Of a DNA stretch of 64,000 bases, positions 47,890-56,008 are shown in pieces. The stretch is from positions 2,480,001-2,544,000 of the forward strand of contig NZ_JAPDNQ010000001.1 of the NCBI RefSeq assembly GCF_025989145.1. The letters run 5' to 3'. Each line of letters starts with the position of its first letter. Position 1 is the stretch's first letter. This stretch comes from Microbacterium sp. SSM24 (GTDB lineage Bacteria > Actinomycetota > Actinomycetes > Actinomycetales > Microbacteriaceae). The position numbers and the translations under genes are program-made. The notes under the pieces were generated by a model, which worked only from the letters and a program-made list of their open reading frames with translations, searched no databases and was not told the origin of the DNA.

Positions 47890-48819
47890 TCAGTCCGCCG
47901 CAGGGACTGCCGCAGCGACGGCTTCCTCGACGGTGCGGTGAAGGAAGGTGAACCCGGATGCCTCGAGCACGGCGGGCGCGACATCCGCATCGGTCGTCAG
48001 GAGGGCCTCGGTGGCGTCCGGGCCCAGCACGGTCCGCATCGCCCACACCGGCGCTCGCAGCAGGAACGGGCGGTTCCGTCGCACGGCGAGGGCGAACCCG
48101 AGGTCGTTGGCGGTGGCGCGATTCGGCCCCGTGAGGTTGACCGGGCCGGTGAGGCCCGCGTCGATGACGTGGCGGATGGCTCGTATCTCGTCCTCCAGTG
48201 AGATCCACGGCCAGGCCTGGGTCCCCTTGCCGATCGGCCCGCTCACGCCGAGGTCCGTGAGAATCATGAGGGGCTTGAGCACGCCGTCCCGATGGACGAT
48301 CGGCGCCGTGCGGAGCATCGAGATCCGAGCGTCGTCTCCGGCCGCCCCTGCCGCGGTCTCCCACTCGCCGCACAGATCGGCGAGGAAGGTCTCCCCGCGG
48401 GGTGAGGTCTCGTCCAGGCGGCGTCGCGGCGCCGAGCCGTAGTACCCGACAGCGGACGCGGAGACGAAGTGCGGAGCATCCGTCCCCAGTTCCCGCACGG
48501 CGCGCGCGATCGCGAGCGTGGGGGTCACGCGCGACCAGAGCAGCGTGTGGCGGTACTTCGGCGTCCAGGGGAAGCGGCCGATGCTCGCGCCGTTGAGCCC
48601 GACGACCGCCTCCGCGCCGGCCAGCACCCCGGGGTCGAGCGGAGCGTCGTCCGTCAGCCATTCGACCTCGTCGGGGGCCGTGGGCGCGTGACGCACGAGA
48701 AGTGTCACCTCGACGCCGTCGGCGCGGAGACTCTCGACGAGCGCCGACCCGATCAGTCCCGACGCGCCCGCCACCACGACCCGGCCTCTGCCGGATCGCG
48801 GTGTCGCAGCATCAGGCAA
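47890..48819 (-). CDS. TIGR01777-family NAD-dependent epimerase/sugar-nucleotide reductase-like protein
   Basis: 309 aa extended SDR. Seen: VVVAGASGLIGSALVESL (NAD site), GLNGASIGRFPWTPKY and SASAVGYYGS with the catalytic Tyr, and the C-terminal DUF1731-like end. The family is often next to stress or cell-division genes; substrate unknown. Its ATG overlaps the OsmC gene stop by 8 bases, so it is the second gene of that operon. Confidence 0.85.
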   Translation of the reverse strand: MPDAATPRSGRGRVVVAGASGLIGSALVESLRADGVEVTLLVRHAPTAPDEVEWLTDDAPLDPGVLAGAEAVVGLNGASIGRFPWTPKYRHTLLWSRVTPTLAIARAVRELGTDAPHFVSASAVGYYGSAPRRRLDETSPRGETFLADLCGEWETAAGAAGDDARISMLRTAPIVHRDGVLKPLMILTDLGVSGPIGKGTQAWPWISLEDEIRAIRHVIDAGLTGPVNLTGPNRATANDLGFALAVRRNRPFLLRAPVWAMRTVLGPDATEALLTTDADVAPAVLEASGFTFLHRTVEEAVAAAVPAAD

Positions 48820-49237
48820 GCGTCGCCTCGAGCGTGATGTCGATGCCGGCGAGCGCCTGCGAGACAGGGCAGCCGGCCTTGGCCTCCTGGGCGAGCCGCT
48901 CGAAATCCTCGGGCTCGAGTCCGGGGACGACCGCGTTGACGTTCAGGTGGCTGCCGGTGATGCCGGTGCCCGGCTTGAAGGTGACGGATGCCGTCGTGTC
49001 GATCGACTCGGGAGGGGTGCCGTTCTCGGCGAGCGCGAGCGAGAAGGCCATGCTGAAGCACGATGCGTGAGCGGCGGCGATGAGCTCTTCCGGCGTCGTG
49101 GTGGTGGTGGACCCTTCGCTGCGGGCCTTCCAGTTCACATCGAAGGTGCCCAGGCCCGACGACACGAAGGTCACCTCGCCGGATCCGTCGAAGAGGCCGC
49201 CCTTCCAGGCGGTGGTGGCTTCGCTCGTGACCGTCAT
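48812..49237 (-). CDS. OsmC/Ohr-family peroxiredoxin
   Basis: 141 aa. The two redox cysteines of the OsmC fold are visible in AHASCFSMA and KAGCPVSQA, with the TTTTTPEELIAAAH block. It reduces organic hydroperoxides in the cytosol using a lipoyl or thiol donor. A TAGGCT -10 lies at 49288-49283 on the minus strand and GGGAGG precedes the ATG. Confidence 0.9.
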   Translation of the reverse strand: MTVTSEATTAWKGGLFDGSGEVTFVSSGLGTFDVNWKARSEGSTTTTTPEELIAAAHASCFSMAFSLALAENGTPPESIDTTASVTFKPGTGITGSHLNVNAVVPGLEPEDFERLAQEAKAGCPVSQALAGIDITLEATLA

Positions 49238-49346
49238 GGGTGCCTCCCGTCGCTGCGCCCGACGACCGGGCGTCTCGCGGTCAGCCTAACGGCGGGGCGT
49301 GATGCCGCGCGACGGGTTGACGGCGCACTGCCGTCGTGTTCGGGCG

Positions 49347-49934
49347 TCAGGCCGAGGCGGGGCGGGCGCGGCCGACGATGCCGACGCGCTGCAGAAGCAG
49401 GTAGAGCTGGCAGCCGAGGCACAGACCGAACGCGGCATTGAGGAACGCCGCGACGAAAGCCATCGCCGCCGCGATCGTGAGCGCCCACGGCACACCGAAC
49501 AGCTGCAGCACGAGGCCCAGCGTCGCCACGAAGAGTCCGACACCCTGCGCGAAGCGCGGCGGGCGAGGATCCTCGAGCTCGGTCGGGGGCTTCAGGCGTG
49601 GCGCCACCGCCTTGCGGTAGAGCACGGCCCACGGGGCGGTCCGCGGCGAGAGCACGCCCCACAGGAAGAGGAGGCCGATCACCAGCAGCAGGAGGAATGC
49701 GGGGTCGAGCACGCGTTCGGCGAGCGACGCCTCCGGCAGAAGCCAGCTCCCGAAGAGCGGCGTCACGGGCTCATAGCCGAACCAGCCGAACGCCGCCGCG
49801 CCGTACGCCGTGGAGAGCCCGGTGAGCCCGAGGAACACATCGATCAGAAGGAGGAGCGCCGTGATCCCGGCGACGAAGCGGGGACCTCGGGGGTCGATGC
49901 CGCGCGGGGCGGGAGCATCCGGGTTCCTAGACAT
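49347..49934 (-). CDS. DUF4395 membrane protein
   Basis: 195 aa with four to five membrane spans; the conserved NAAFGLCLGCQLYL near the C-terminus has a CLGC pair typical of DUF4395. In actinobacteria this family is commonly paired with a thioredoxin-like protein, as it is here (the upstream thioredoxin gene overlaps it by 8 bases). A membrane thiol-transfer role is inferred. Confidence 0.82.
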   Translation of the reverse strand: MSRNPDAPAPRGIDPRGPRFVAGITALLLLIDVFLGLTGLSTAYGAAAFGWFGYEPVTPLFGSWLLPEASLAERVLDPAFLLLLVIGLLFLWGVLSPRTAPWAVLYRKAVAPRLKPPTELEDPRPPRFAQGVGLFVATLGLVLQLFGVPWALTIAAAMAFVAAFLNAAFGLCLGCQLYLLLQRVGIVGRARPASA

Positions 49935-50364
49935 TGGCGTCCTCCGAGATCAGTCGGTTCAGTTCGAGTTCGAGCACCTCGCGGCTGGGGGTGCCGCCGA
50001 AACGGGTCTGGACGACGCCTTCGCGGTCGAGCACGAGAGTCGTGGGCGTCTGGAGCACATGGAAGTGCTTCGCGATGTCGGGCCGATGCGTGAGGTCGAC
50101 GTCGAGATGCCGCACGCCGTCGTGGGCGTCGGCGATCGACGCGAGGGTGCGGTGCACTCCGGGACAGCGCGCACACAGCTCGGTGCTGAACTGCAGGAGG
50201 GTGGCGACCTCGCCGAGTCCGTCGGCGCCGAGGCGCTCGGGCTCGACGACCTCGTGCGGCACGTGACGCTGAGGCCGCGACTGCGCCCAGCGCAGGTACA
50301 CGCCGACGCCGACGGTCACCGCCAGGAGCAGGGCGATGGCGACGAGCGCGGTGACGAGGTTCAC
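49927..50364 (-). CDS. Membrane-anchored thioredoxin-like protein
   Basis: 145 aa. One N-terminal span (about 4-24) followed by a thioredoxin fold with the active site CARC (ELCARCPGVHRTL) and the cis-Pro loop QTPTT. The anchor suggests it faces the outside of the membrane and works with the DUF4395 partner. GTG 50364 lies 8 bases after TACCCT on the minus strand (50378-50373). Confidence 0.85.
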   Translation of the reverse strand: MNLVTALVAIALLLAVTVGVGVYLRWAQSRPQRHVPHEVVEPERLGADGLGEVATLLQFSTELCARCPGVHRTLASIADAHDGVRHLDVDLTHRPDIAKHFHVLQTPTTLVLDREGVVQTRFGGTPSREVLELELNRLISEDANV

Positions 50365-50397
50365 AACTGATCAGGGTATCTCCGTTCACCTGAATGG

Positions 50398-50414
50398 ATA
50401 CCGGATGCCGGTAT
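50398..50414. promoter_or_regulatory. Inverted repeat between the thioredoxin gene and thyA
   Basis: ATACCGG (50398-50404), ATG, CCGGTAT (50408-50414): perfect 7-bp arms in the divergent intergenic region; a possible shared operator. Confidence 0.35.
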
Positions 50415-50471
50415 GTGACGTTCCGGACGTAACAAACCCGGGTGGGGGAGGGCGCGGGTATCGTGGCAGCC

Positions 50472-51281
50472 GTGACCGGCGCCATCGCGACTCCCTACGA
50501 AGACCTCCTGCGTGACGTGCTCGAGAGCGGCACGCACAAAGACGACCGCACCGGCACCGGGACAACGAGCGCCTTCGGGCGCCAGATCCGCTTCGACCTG
50601 TCGCAGGGCTTCCCTCTCATCACGACGAAGCGGGTGCACTTCAAGTCGATCGCGTACGAGCTGCTGTGGTTCCTCCGGGGCGAGTCCAACGTGCGCTGGC
50701 TGCAGGAGAACGGTGTCACGATCTGGGACGAATGGGCCGACGGCGACGGCGAGCTGGGCCCCGTCTACGGCGTGCAGTGGCGGTCGTGGCCGACGCCGGA
50801 CGGCGCGCACATCGACCAGATCTCGCAGGTCATCGACCAGATCCGCGCGAACCCCGACTCCCGGCGCCTGCTCGTCTCGGCCTGGAACCCCGCCGACATC
50901 CCCGATATGGCGCTCGCACCGTGTCACGCGATGTTCCAGTTCTACGTCGCCGACGGACGCCTGTCGTGCCAGCTCTACCAGCGCAGCGCGGACCTCTTCC
51001 TCGGGGTGCCGTTCAACATCGCCTCGTACGCGCTGCTGACGCTCATGGTCGCCCAGCAGACCGGTCTGGAGCCGGGCGACTTCGTCTGGACCGGCGGCGA
51101 CTGCCACATCTACGACAACCACCTCGACCAGGTTCGCGAGCAGCTCACGCGCGACCCCTACCCGTACCCCACGCTGCGCTTCGCGCGGAAGCCGGAGTCG
51201 ATCTTCGACTACGCATTCGAGGACTTCGTCGTCGAGGACTACCAGCACCACCCGGCGATCCGCGCGGCGGTCGCGGTATGA
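50472..51281 (+). CDS. thyA: Thymidylate synthase
   Basis: 269 aa. Methylates dUMP to dTMP with methylene-tetrahydrofolate. Seen: [19 protein letters not shown], the catalytic Cys151 in [29 protein letters not shown] and the DCHIYDNH block. GTG 50472 was chosen because TATCGT (50459-50464) lies 7 bases upstream; other in-frame starts at 50442 and 50463 exist. The next gene, folA, overlaps the stop and regenerates the folate cofactor. Confidence 0.96.
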   Translation: MTGAIATPYEDLLRDVLESGTHKDDRTGTGTTSAFGRQIRFDLSQGFPLITTKRVHFKSIAYELLWFLRGESNVRWLQENGVTIWDEWADGDGELGPVYGVQWRSWPTPDGAHIDQISQVIDQIRANPDSRRLLVSAWNPADIPDMALAPCHAMFQFYVADGRLSCQLYQRSADLFLGVPFNIASYALLTLMVAQQTGLEPGDFVWTGGDCHIYDNHLDQVREQLTRDPYPYPTLRFARKPESIFDYAFEDFVVEDYQHHPAIRAAVAV

Positions 51282-51787
51282 CGGCACGCATCGGCCTCGT
51301 GTGGGCCGAGGCGTCCGGTGGCGTCATCGGAGCGCAGGGCGGCATGCCCTGGCACGTGCCGGAAGACCTGGCGCACTTCAAGGAGGTCACGGCCGGCGCC
51401 CCCGTCGTCATGGGCCGCAGGACGTGGGAGTCGCTGCCCGACCGGTTCCGGCCGCTTCCCGGGAGGCGCAACCTCGTCGTGACGCGCAGCGATGACTGGG
51501 CGGCTCCCGGCGCGGAACGGGCGCCGTCCCTCGAAGAGGCCCTCGCGACGGCAGCGGAGACCGCGCCCGAGTGGATCTGGATCATCGGGGGCGGCGAGCT
51601 CTTCCGCGAGAGCATCGAGTCGGCGGATCGCCTCGAGGTGACCGAGCTCGACCTCGAGGTCGACGGCGACACCTTCGCGCCGGATCGCGCGGACTGGCAC
51701 ACCGTCGACGTGCAGCCTGCCGGGGGCTGGAGCACGTCGAGGAGCGGCATCCGCTACCGCTTCCTCCGGCTGGAGCGACCGGCCTAG
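51278..51787 (+). CDS. folA: Dihydrofolate reductase
   Basis: 169 aa. Reduces the dihydrofolate produced by ThyA. Seen: [22 protein letters not shown]-type start, [13 protein letters not shown], and [11 protein letters not shown]. The ATG overlaps the thyA stop, so the pair is translationally coupled, the usual thyA-folA arrangement. Active-site Glu/Asp lies in the VPEDLAHF segment. Confidence 0.96.
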   Translation: MTARIGLVWAEASGGVIGAQGGMPWHVPEDLAHFKEVTAGAPVVMGRRTWESLPDRFRPLPGRRNLVVTRSDDWAAPGAERAPSLEEALATAAETAPEWIWIIGGGELFRESIESADRLEVTELDLEVDGDTFAPDRADWHTVDVQPAGGWSTSRSGIRYRFLRLERPA

Positions 51788-51790
51788 GCT
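51785..51790 (+). promoter_or_regulatory. -10 element before the SDR gene
   Basis: TAGGCT, which includes the folA stop codon, 7 bases before ATG 51798: a leaderless-type arrangement. Confidence 0.5.
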
Positions 51791-51797
51791 TTCCCGC

Positions 51798-52562
51798 ATG
51801 GCGAAGACAGCGGTCATCACGGGGGCGAGTTCGGGCCTGGGCGCCGAGTACGCACGGCAGCTGGCGGCCCGCGGCGCTGATCTGGTGCTCGTCGCACGCG
51901 ACCGCGAGGCGCTGGACGGCCTGGCGCGCGACCTGGTCGCGCGACACCATGTCGGCGTCGAGGTGATGGCGCTCGACCTTCTCAAGCCCCGACAGCGCGC
52001 GAAGCTCGAGAGGCGCCTCGCCGATCACGAGCATCCGGTCGAGATGCTGGTCAACAACGCCGGGTTCGGACTGCCGCTGGCGTTCGAGCGCAACTCCGTC
52101 GAAGACGAGGTCCGCCACCTCGATCTGCACGTCGAGGTGCCGCTGCGGCTCTCGCACGCGGCACTCGGACCCATGCTCGAACGCGGTCACGGCCGCATCC
52201 TCAACGTCGCGTCGGTCGCCGGGTTCACCCCGCGCTCGACCTACGGCGCGTGCAAGGGCTGGCTGATCAGCTTCAGCCGCTGGGCGAACGTGGAGTACGA
52301 GAAGCGCGGCGTCACGGTGACGGCGGTGTGCCCAGGGTTCACTCACACGAACTTCCACGAGCGCGCCGGGCTCCCGCCGGGGCAGGAAGGCGTGCCCGAC
52401 TGGATGTGGCTCGACGCGACGACGGTCGTGAGCGAATCGCTCCGCGACGCCGCGCGCGGGCGTGCGGTGTCGATCCCGTCAACCAAGTACAAGATGCTGG
52501 TCGCGCTCACGCGCTTCGCCCCCTCGGCGCTCGTCGCGCGCGCCGCTGCGACCGGACGCTGA
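51798..52562 (+). CDS. Short-chain dehydrogenase/reductase
   Basis: 254 aa classical SDR. Seen: VITGASSGLGAEYAR, NNAGFGLPL, catalytic Ser...Tyr-x-x-x-Lys in STYGACKGW, and PGFTHT. The Tyr and Lys are kept, so it should be active; the physiological substrate is unknown. It is transcribed in line with thyA-folA and dapA but seems to have its own start. Confidence 0.88.
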   Translation: MAKTAVITGASSGLGAEYARQLAARGADLVLVARDREALDGLARDLVARHHVGVEVMALDLLKPRQRAKLERRLADHEHPVEMLVNNAGFGLPLAFERNSVEDEVRHLDLHVEVPLRLSHAALGPMLERGHGRILNVASVAGFTPRSTYGACKGWLISFSRWANVEYEKRGVTVTAVCPGFTHTNFHERAGLPPGQEGVPDWMWLDATTVVSESLRDAARGRAVSIPSTKYKMLVALTRFAPSALVARAAATGR

Positions 52563-52596
52563 CGCCTTCCGCGCCGCGCGCGCTGCGGCATCCCGA

Positions 52597-52602
52597 TAAC
52601 CT
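52597..52602 (+). promoter_or_regulatory. Leaderless -10 element of dapA
   Basis: TAACCT exactly 6 bases before ATG 52609. Confidence 0.5.
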
Positions 52603-52608
52603 GGGAGC

Positions 52609-53586
52609 ATGACGCATACGGGCAACCCCTTCGGACAGGTTCTCGTCGCGCTCGTCACCCCGATGACGGCCGACGGCGAAGTCGACTGGGCCGCCGTCGA
52701 GAAGCACATCGACGACGTCATCGCCGCCGGCGCCGACGGCATCGTCGTCACCGGTACGACCGGCGAGACCTCGACGCTCACCGACGCCGAGAAGATCCGC
52801 CTCGTCGAGATCGGCAAAGACGTCGCAGCGGGCCGCGCGAAGATCATCACGGGCGGCGGATCGAATGAGACGGCGCACGCGATCGAGCTGTACAAGGCCA
52901 GCGAGCAGGCCGGCGCCGACGGCATCATGATCGTGACGCCGTACTACAACAAGCCGACGCAGGCGGGCATCCTGACCCACTTCCGGCTCGTCGCGGACGC
53001 GACCGACCTGCCGGTGATCCTCTATGACATCCCCGGCCGCACCGGCGTCCCGATCAAGTACGAGACGATCCTGCGCCTGGCCAAGCACCCGAACATCCTC
53101 GCCATCAAGGACGCCAAGGGCGACTTCAGCGAGGTGAGCCGCGTGCTCAACCAGACCGACCTGATGTACTTCTCGGGTGACGACGCCAACGTGCTGCCCC
53201 ACCTGGCGATCGGCGCGACGGGTCTGATCGGGGTGACGGCGAACATCGCCCCCGCGCCGTACCGGGCCATCGTCGACGCCGTCAATGCGGGCGACCTCAA
53301 GACCGCGACCGCCGCGCACCAGCAGCTCGAGCCGCTCGTGCGCGCCGTGATGACGCACGTTCCCGGCACTGTCTCGGCGAAGTACATCCTCCACGGCCTC
53401 GGTCGCATCGGCAGCCCGCGCGTGCGCCTGCCGCTGGTCGGCCCCGAAGAGTGGGAGGCCGCCAAGATCGAAGACGAGCTCGCACTCGTGACCGGCGTCC
53501 CCGGCGCCGACTTCTCGAACTTCCGTCCCGACCGCAACGCCGCCGCCGGTGGCGCCCTGCCGAAGGTCTCGGGCACTACGCGATGA
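52609..53586 (+). CDS. dapA: 4-hydroxy-tetrahydrodipicolinate synthase
   Basis: 325 aa TIM barrel. Condenses pyruvate with aspartate semialdehyde. Seen: GTTGETSTLTDAEK, TPYYNKPTQAGI, YDIPGRTG and the Schiff-base Lys167 in AIKDAKGD. A C-terminal ~25-residue extension is present. DapB, the next enzyme, is 6 kb upstream. Followed by a 20-bp palindrome and the RNase J gene. Confidence 0.96.
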   Translation: MTHTGNPFGQVLVALVTPMTADGEVDWAAVEKHIDDVIAAGADGIVVTGTTGETSTLTDAEKIRLVEIGKDVAAGRAKIITGGGSNETAHAIELYKASEQAGADGIMIVTPYYNKPTQAGILTHFRLVADATDLPVILYDIPGRTGVPIKYETILRLAKHPNILAIKDAKGDFSEVSRVLNQTDLMYFSGDDANVLPHLAIGATGLIGVTANIAPAPYRAIVDAVNAGDLKTATAAHQQLEPLVRAVMTHVPGTVSAKYILHGLGRIGSPRVRLPLVGPEEWEAAKIEDELALVTGVPGADFSNFRPDRNAAAGGALPKVSGTTR

Positions 53587-53633
53587 CAATGCGCACCGGC
53601 GCGTCCACGACGGGACGCCGGAGCGAGAACGGA

Positions 53634-53653
53634 CCGGATGCCGCGGCATCCGG
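53634..53653. repeat. 20-bp perfect palindrome between dapA and the RNase J gene
   Basis: CCGGATGCCGCGGCATCCGG is fully self-complementary. Its core GGATGCCGCGGCATCC recurs as the stem of the terminator at 17391-17420. Confidence 0.8.
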
Positions 53654-53703
53654 AGCATGCACCGGCCCCGCCGGCGCATCGGAATGAGCCCAGGAGGCCC
53701 ACC

Positions 53704-55380
53704 ATGCCCACCACCCCGTTCGACCCGCCCGCCCTCGAGCCGGGCACCCTCCGTGTGACGCCCCTCGGGGGACTCGGCGAGGTCGGTCGCAACATGACGG
53801 TCTTCGAATACGACGGGAAGCTCCTGATCGTCGACTGCGGCGTGCTGTTCCCCGAGGAGCATCAACCCGGCGTCGACCTGATCCTCCCGGACTTCGAGCC
53901 GATCAAGGGTCGCCTCGATGACATCGTCGGCGTGGTGCTGACGCACGGCCACGAGGACCACATCGGGGCGGTGCCCTACCTTCTCAAGCTGAAGTCCGAC
54001 ATCCCCATCGTCGGGTCGGGCCTGACGCTCGCGCTCACCGAGGCGAAGCTCAAGGAGCACCGGATCAAGCCGTACAGCCTGACCGTCGCGGAGGGGCAGC
54101 ACGAGAAGCTCGGGCCCTTCGAGCTCGAGTTCATCGCGGTGAACCACTCGATCCCCGACGCGCTCGCGGTCGCCGTGCGCACGCCCGCCGGCCTGGTGCT
54201 GGCCACGGGCGACTTCAAGATGGACCAGCTTCCGCTCGACGGCAGGCTGACCGACCTCCGTGCCTTCGCGCGCCTCGGCGAGGAGGGCGTCGACCTGTTC
54301 CTCGTCGACTCCACGAACGCCGATGTGCCGGGGTTCACCCCGCTGGAGCGCTCGATCGGCCCCGTTCTCGACCAGGTGATTGGCCGCGCGCCGCGCCGCG
54401 TGATCGTGGCCAGCTTCTCGAGCCATGTCCACCGCGTGCAGCAGGTGCTGGATGCCGCGGCCGCCCACGGCCGCCGTGTCGCACTGCTCGGTCGGAGCAT
54501 GCTGCGCAACATGACGATCGCCGAGGACCTCGGCTATCTCAACGTTCCCGATGGCGTGCTCATCGACTACAAGAAGGCGCGCGACCTGCCCGAGGACCAG
54601 ATCGTCTACATGTCGACGGGGTCCCAGGGAGAGCCGATGGCTGTGCTCAGCCGCATGGCCAATCTCGACCACGCGATCGAGCCCGGTCCGGGCGACACGG
54701 TGATCCTGGCGTCGAGCCTCATCCCGGGCAACGAGAACGCTGTCTACCGGGTGATCGACGGCCTCACCAAGCTCGGAGCGAACGTCGTGCACAAGGGCAA
54801 CGCCAAGGTTCACGTCTCCGGTCACGCGGCGGCCGGCGAACTGCTGTATTGCTACAACATCCTCAAGCCGAAGAACGTGCTGCCGATCCACGGCGAGTAC
54901 CGGCACCTCATGGCCAACGCGCGCCTCGCGCAGGACACCGGCATCGATCCCGAGCGCACGATCCTCGCCGAGAACGGCACGGTCATCGATCTCAAGGACG
55001 GGAACGCGCGGGTCGCCGGACAGCTGGACCTCGGTTTCGTCTACGTCGACGGGTCGACGGTGGGCGAGATCACCGACGCCGACCTCAAGGATCGCCGGAT
55101 CCTCGGCGAAGAGGGATTCATCTCGGTGATCGTCGTGGTGGACGCTTCGACCGGCAAGGTGATCTCGGGTCCCGAGATCCACGCGCGGGGGTTCGCCGAG
55201 GACGACGCCGTGTTCGACGACGTCAAGCCGAAGATCGCGGCCGCTCTCGCGGAGGCCGCGAAGTCGGGCGTGCGCGACCAGCACGCGCTGTCGCAGATCG
55301 TTCGCCGCACCATCGGGCGCTGGGTGAACCAGTCGCTGCGCCGCCGGCCGATGATCATCCCGCTCGTCATCGAGGCGTGA
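53704..55380 (+). CDS. rnj: Ribonuclease J
   Basis: 558 aa metallo-beta-lactamase/beta-CASP ribonuclease with endo- and 5'-3' exonuclease activity in RNA maturation and decay. Seen: GGLGEVGRNMTVFEYDGK, zinc ligands THGHEDHIG (His81, His83, Asp85, His86), NHSIPDA, STGSQGEPM and HVSGHA in the beta-CASP part. The start is ATG 53704, with AGGAGG upstream; a longer frame from 53638 crosses the palindrome. The dapA-rnj-ftsK order is common in actinobacteria. Confidence 0.95.
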   Translation: MPTTPFDPPALEPGTLRVTPLGGLGEVGRNMTVFEYDGKLLIVDCGVLFPEEHQPGVDLILPDFEPIKGRLDDIVGVVLTHGHEDHIGAVPYLLKLKSDIPIVGSGLTLALTEAKLKEHRIKPYSLTVAEGQHEKLGPFELEFIAVNHSIPDALAVAVRTPAGLVLATGDFKMDQLPLDGRLTDLRAFARLGEEGVDLFLVDSTNADVPGFTPLERSIGPVLDQVIGRAPRRVIVASFSSHVHRVQQVLDAAAAHGRRVALLGRSMLRNMTIAEDLGYLNVPDGVLIDYKKARDLPEDQIVYMSTGSQGEPMAVLSRMANLDHAIEPGPGDTVILASSLIPGNENAVYRVIDGLTKLGANVVHKGNAKVHVSGHAAAGELLYCYNILKPKNVLPIHGEYRHLMANARLAQDTGIDPERTILAENGTVIDLKDGNARVAGQLDLGFVYVDGSTVGEITDADLKDRRILGEEGFISVIVVVDASTGKVISGPEIHARGFAEDDAVFDDVKPKIAAALAEAAKSGVRDQHALSQIVRRTIGRWVNQSLRRRPMIIPLVIEA

Positions 55381-55430
55381 CGCCGCCGTCACGCAGAGAC
55401 CGGGCGGACGAGGCATCCGCTCTCCGTCGC

Positions 55431-55436
55431 TAAACT
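55431..55436 (+). promoter_or_regulatory. Leaderless -10 element of the GNAT gene
   Basis: TAAACT exactly 6 bases before ATG 55443. Confidence 0.5.
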
Positions 55437-55442
55437 CACGGC

Positions 55443-55937
55443 ATGTCCCCCTCGTTCTCGGTACGCGCCGCCACGCAGGCGGACGGGGCGTTCCTCGGGG
55501 ACATGGTCGTCGAGGCCGCGAACTGGCGACCCGGCGGCGGGCAGCCCAAGCATCAGCTGATCACCGGCTCCGACCACAGCCGGTACGTGGCGGGATGGAT
55601 GCGTCCGAGCGACGCCGGCATCGTCGCCGAGGACGCCAACGGTGAGCCGATCGGCGCGGCGTGGTACCGGATGCTGCCCCGCACCGATCCGGGGTTCGGG
55701 TATGTCGGCACGGGGGTGCCCGAACTGATCATCGGCGTGCGTCCGATCTGGCGCGCGCACGGGGTCGGCCGTGCACTGCTGCAAGCCCTCTGCGCCCAAG
55801 CGCGCACCCAGGGCTTCGGGCGCATCAGCCTCAGCGTCGAGCGTGGCAACTTCGCCGCCACGCTCTACCGCAGCGAGGGATTCGCGGTCGTGGAGGCCGG
55901 TCACGGCCGAGACACGATGGTCAAGCGCCTGCGCTGA
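55443..55937 (+). CDS. GNAT-family N-acetyltransferase
   Basis: 164 aa. Seen: the acetyl-CoA loop [15 protein letters not shown] and [10 protein letters not shown]. It is inserted between RNase J and ftsK, a place usually free of genes in relatives, and has its own leaderless promoter. Substrate unknown. Confidence 0.85.
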   Translation: MSPSFSVRAATQADGAFLGDMVVEAANWRPGGGQPKHQLITGSDHSRYVAGWMRPSDAGIVAEDANGEPIGAAWYRMLPRTDPGFGYVGTGVPELIIGVRPIWRAHGVGRALLQALCAQARTQGFGRISLSVERGNFAATLYRSEGFAVVEAGHGRDTMVKRLR

Positions 55938-55996
55938 AGCGGATCGGGGGCCGTCGAAGCCCCGCGCGGCTCCGCGGAAAAGTCGGGAGCCCGGCT

Positions 55997-56002
55997 TACC
56001 GT
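55997..56002 (+). promoter_or_regulatory. Leaderless -10 element of ftsK
   Basis: TACCGT exactly 6 bases before ATG 56009. Confidence 0.5.
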
Positions 56003-56008
56003 GGGGGA

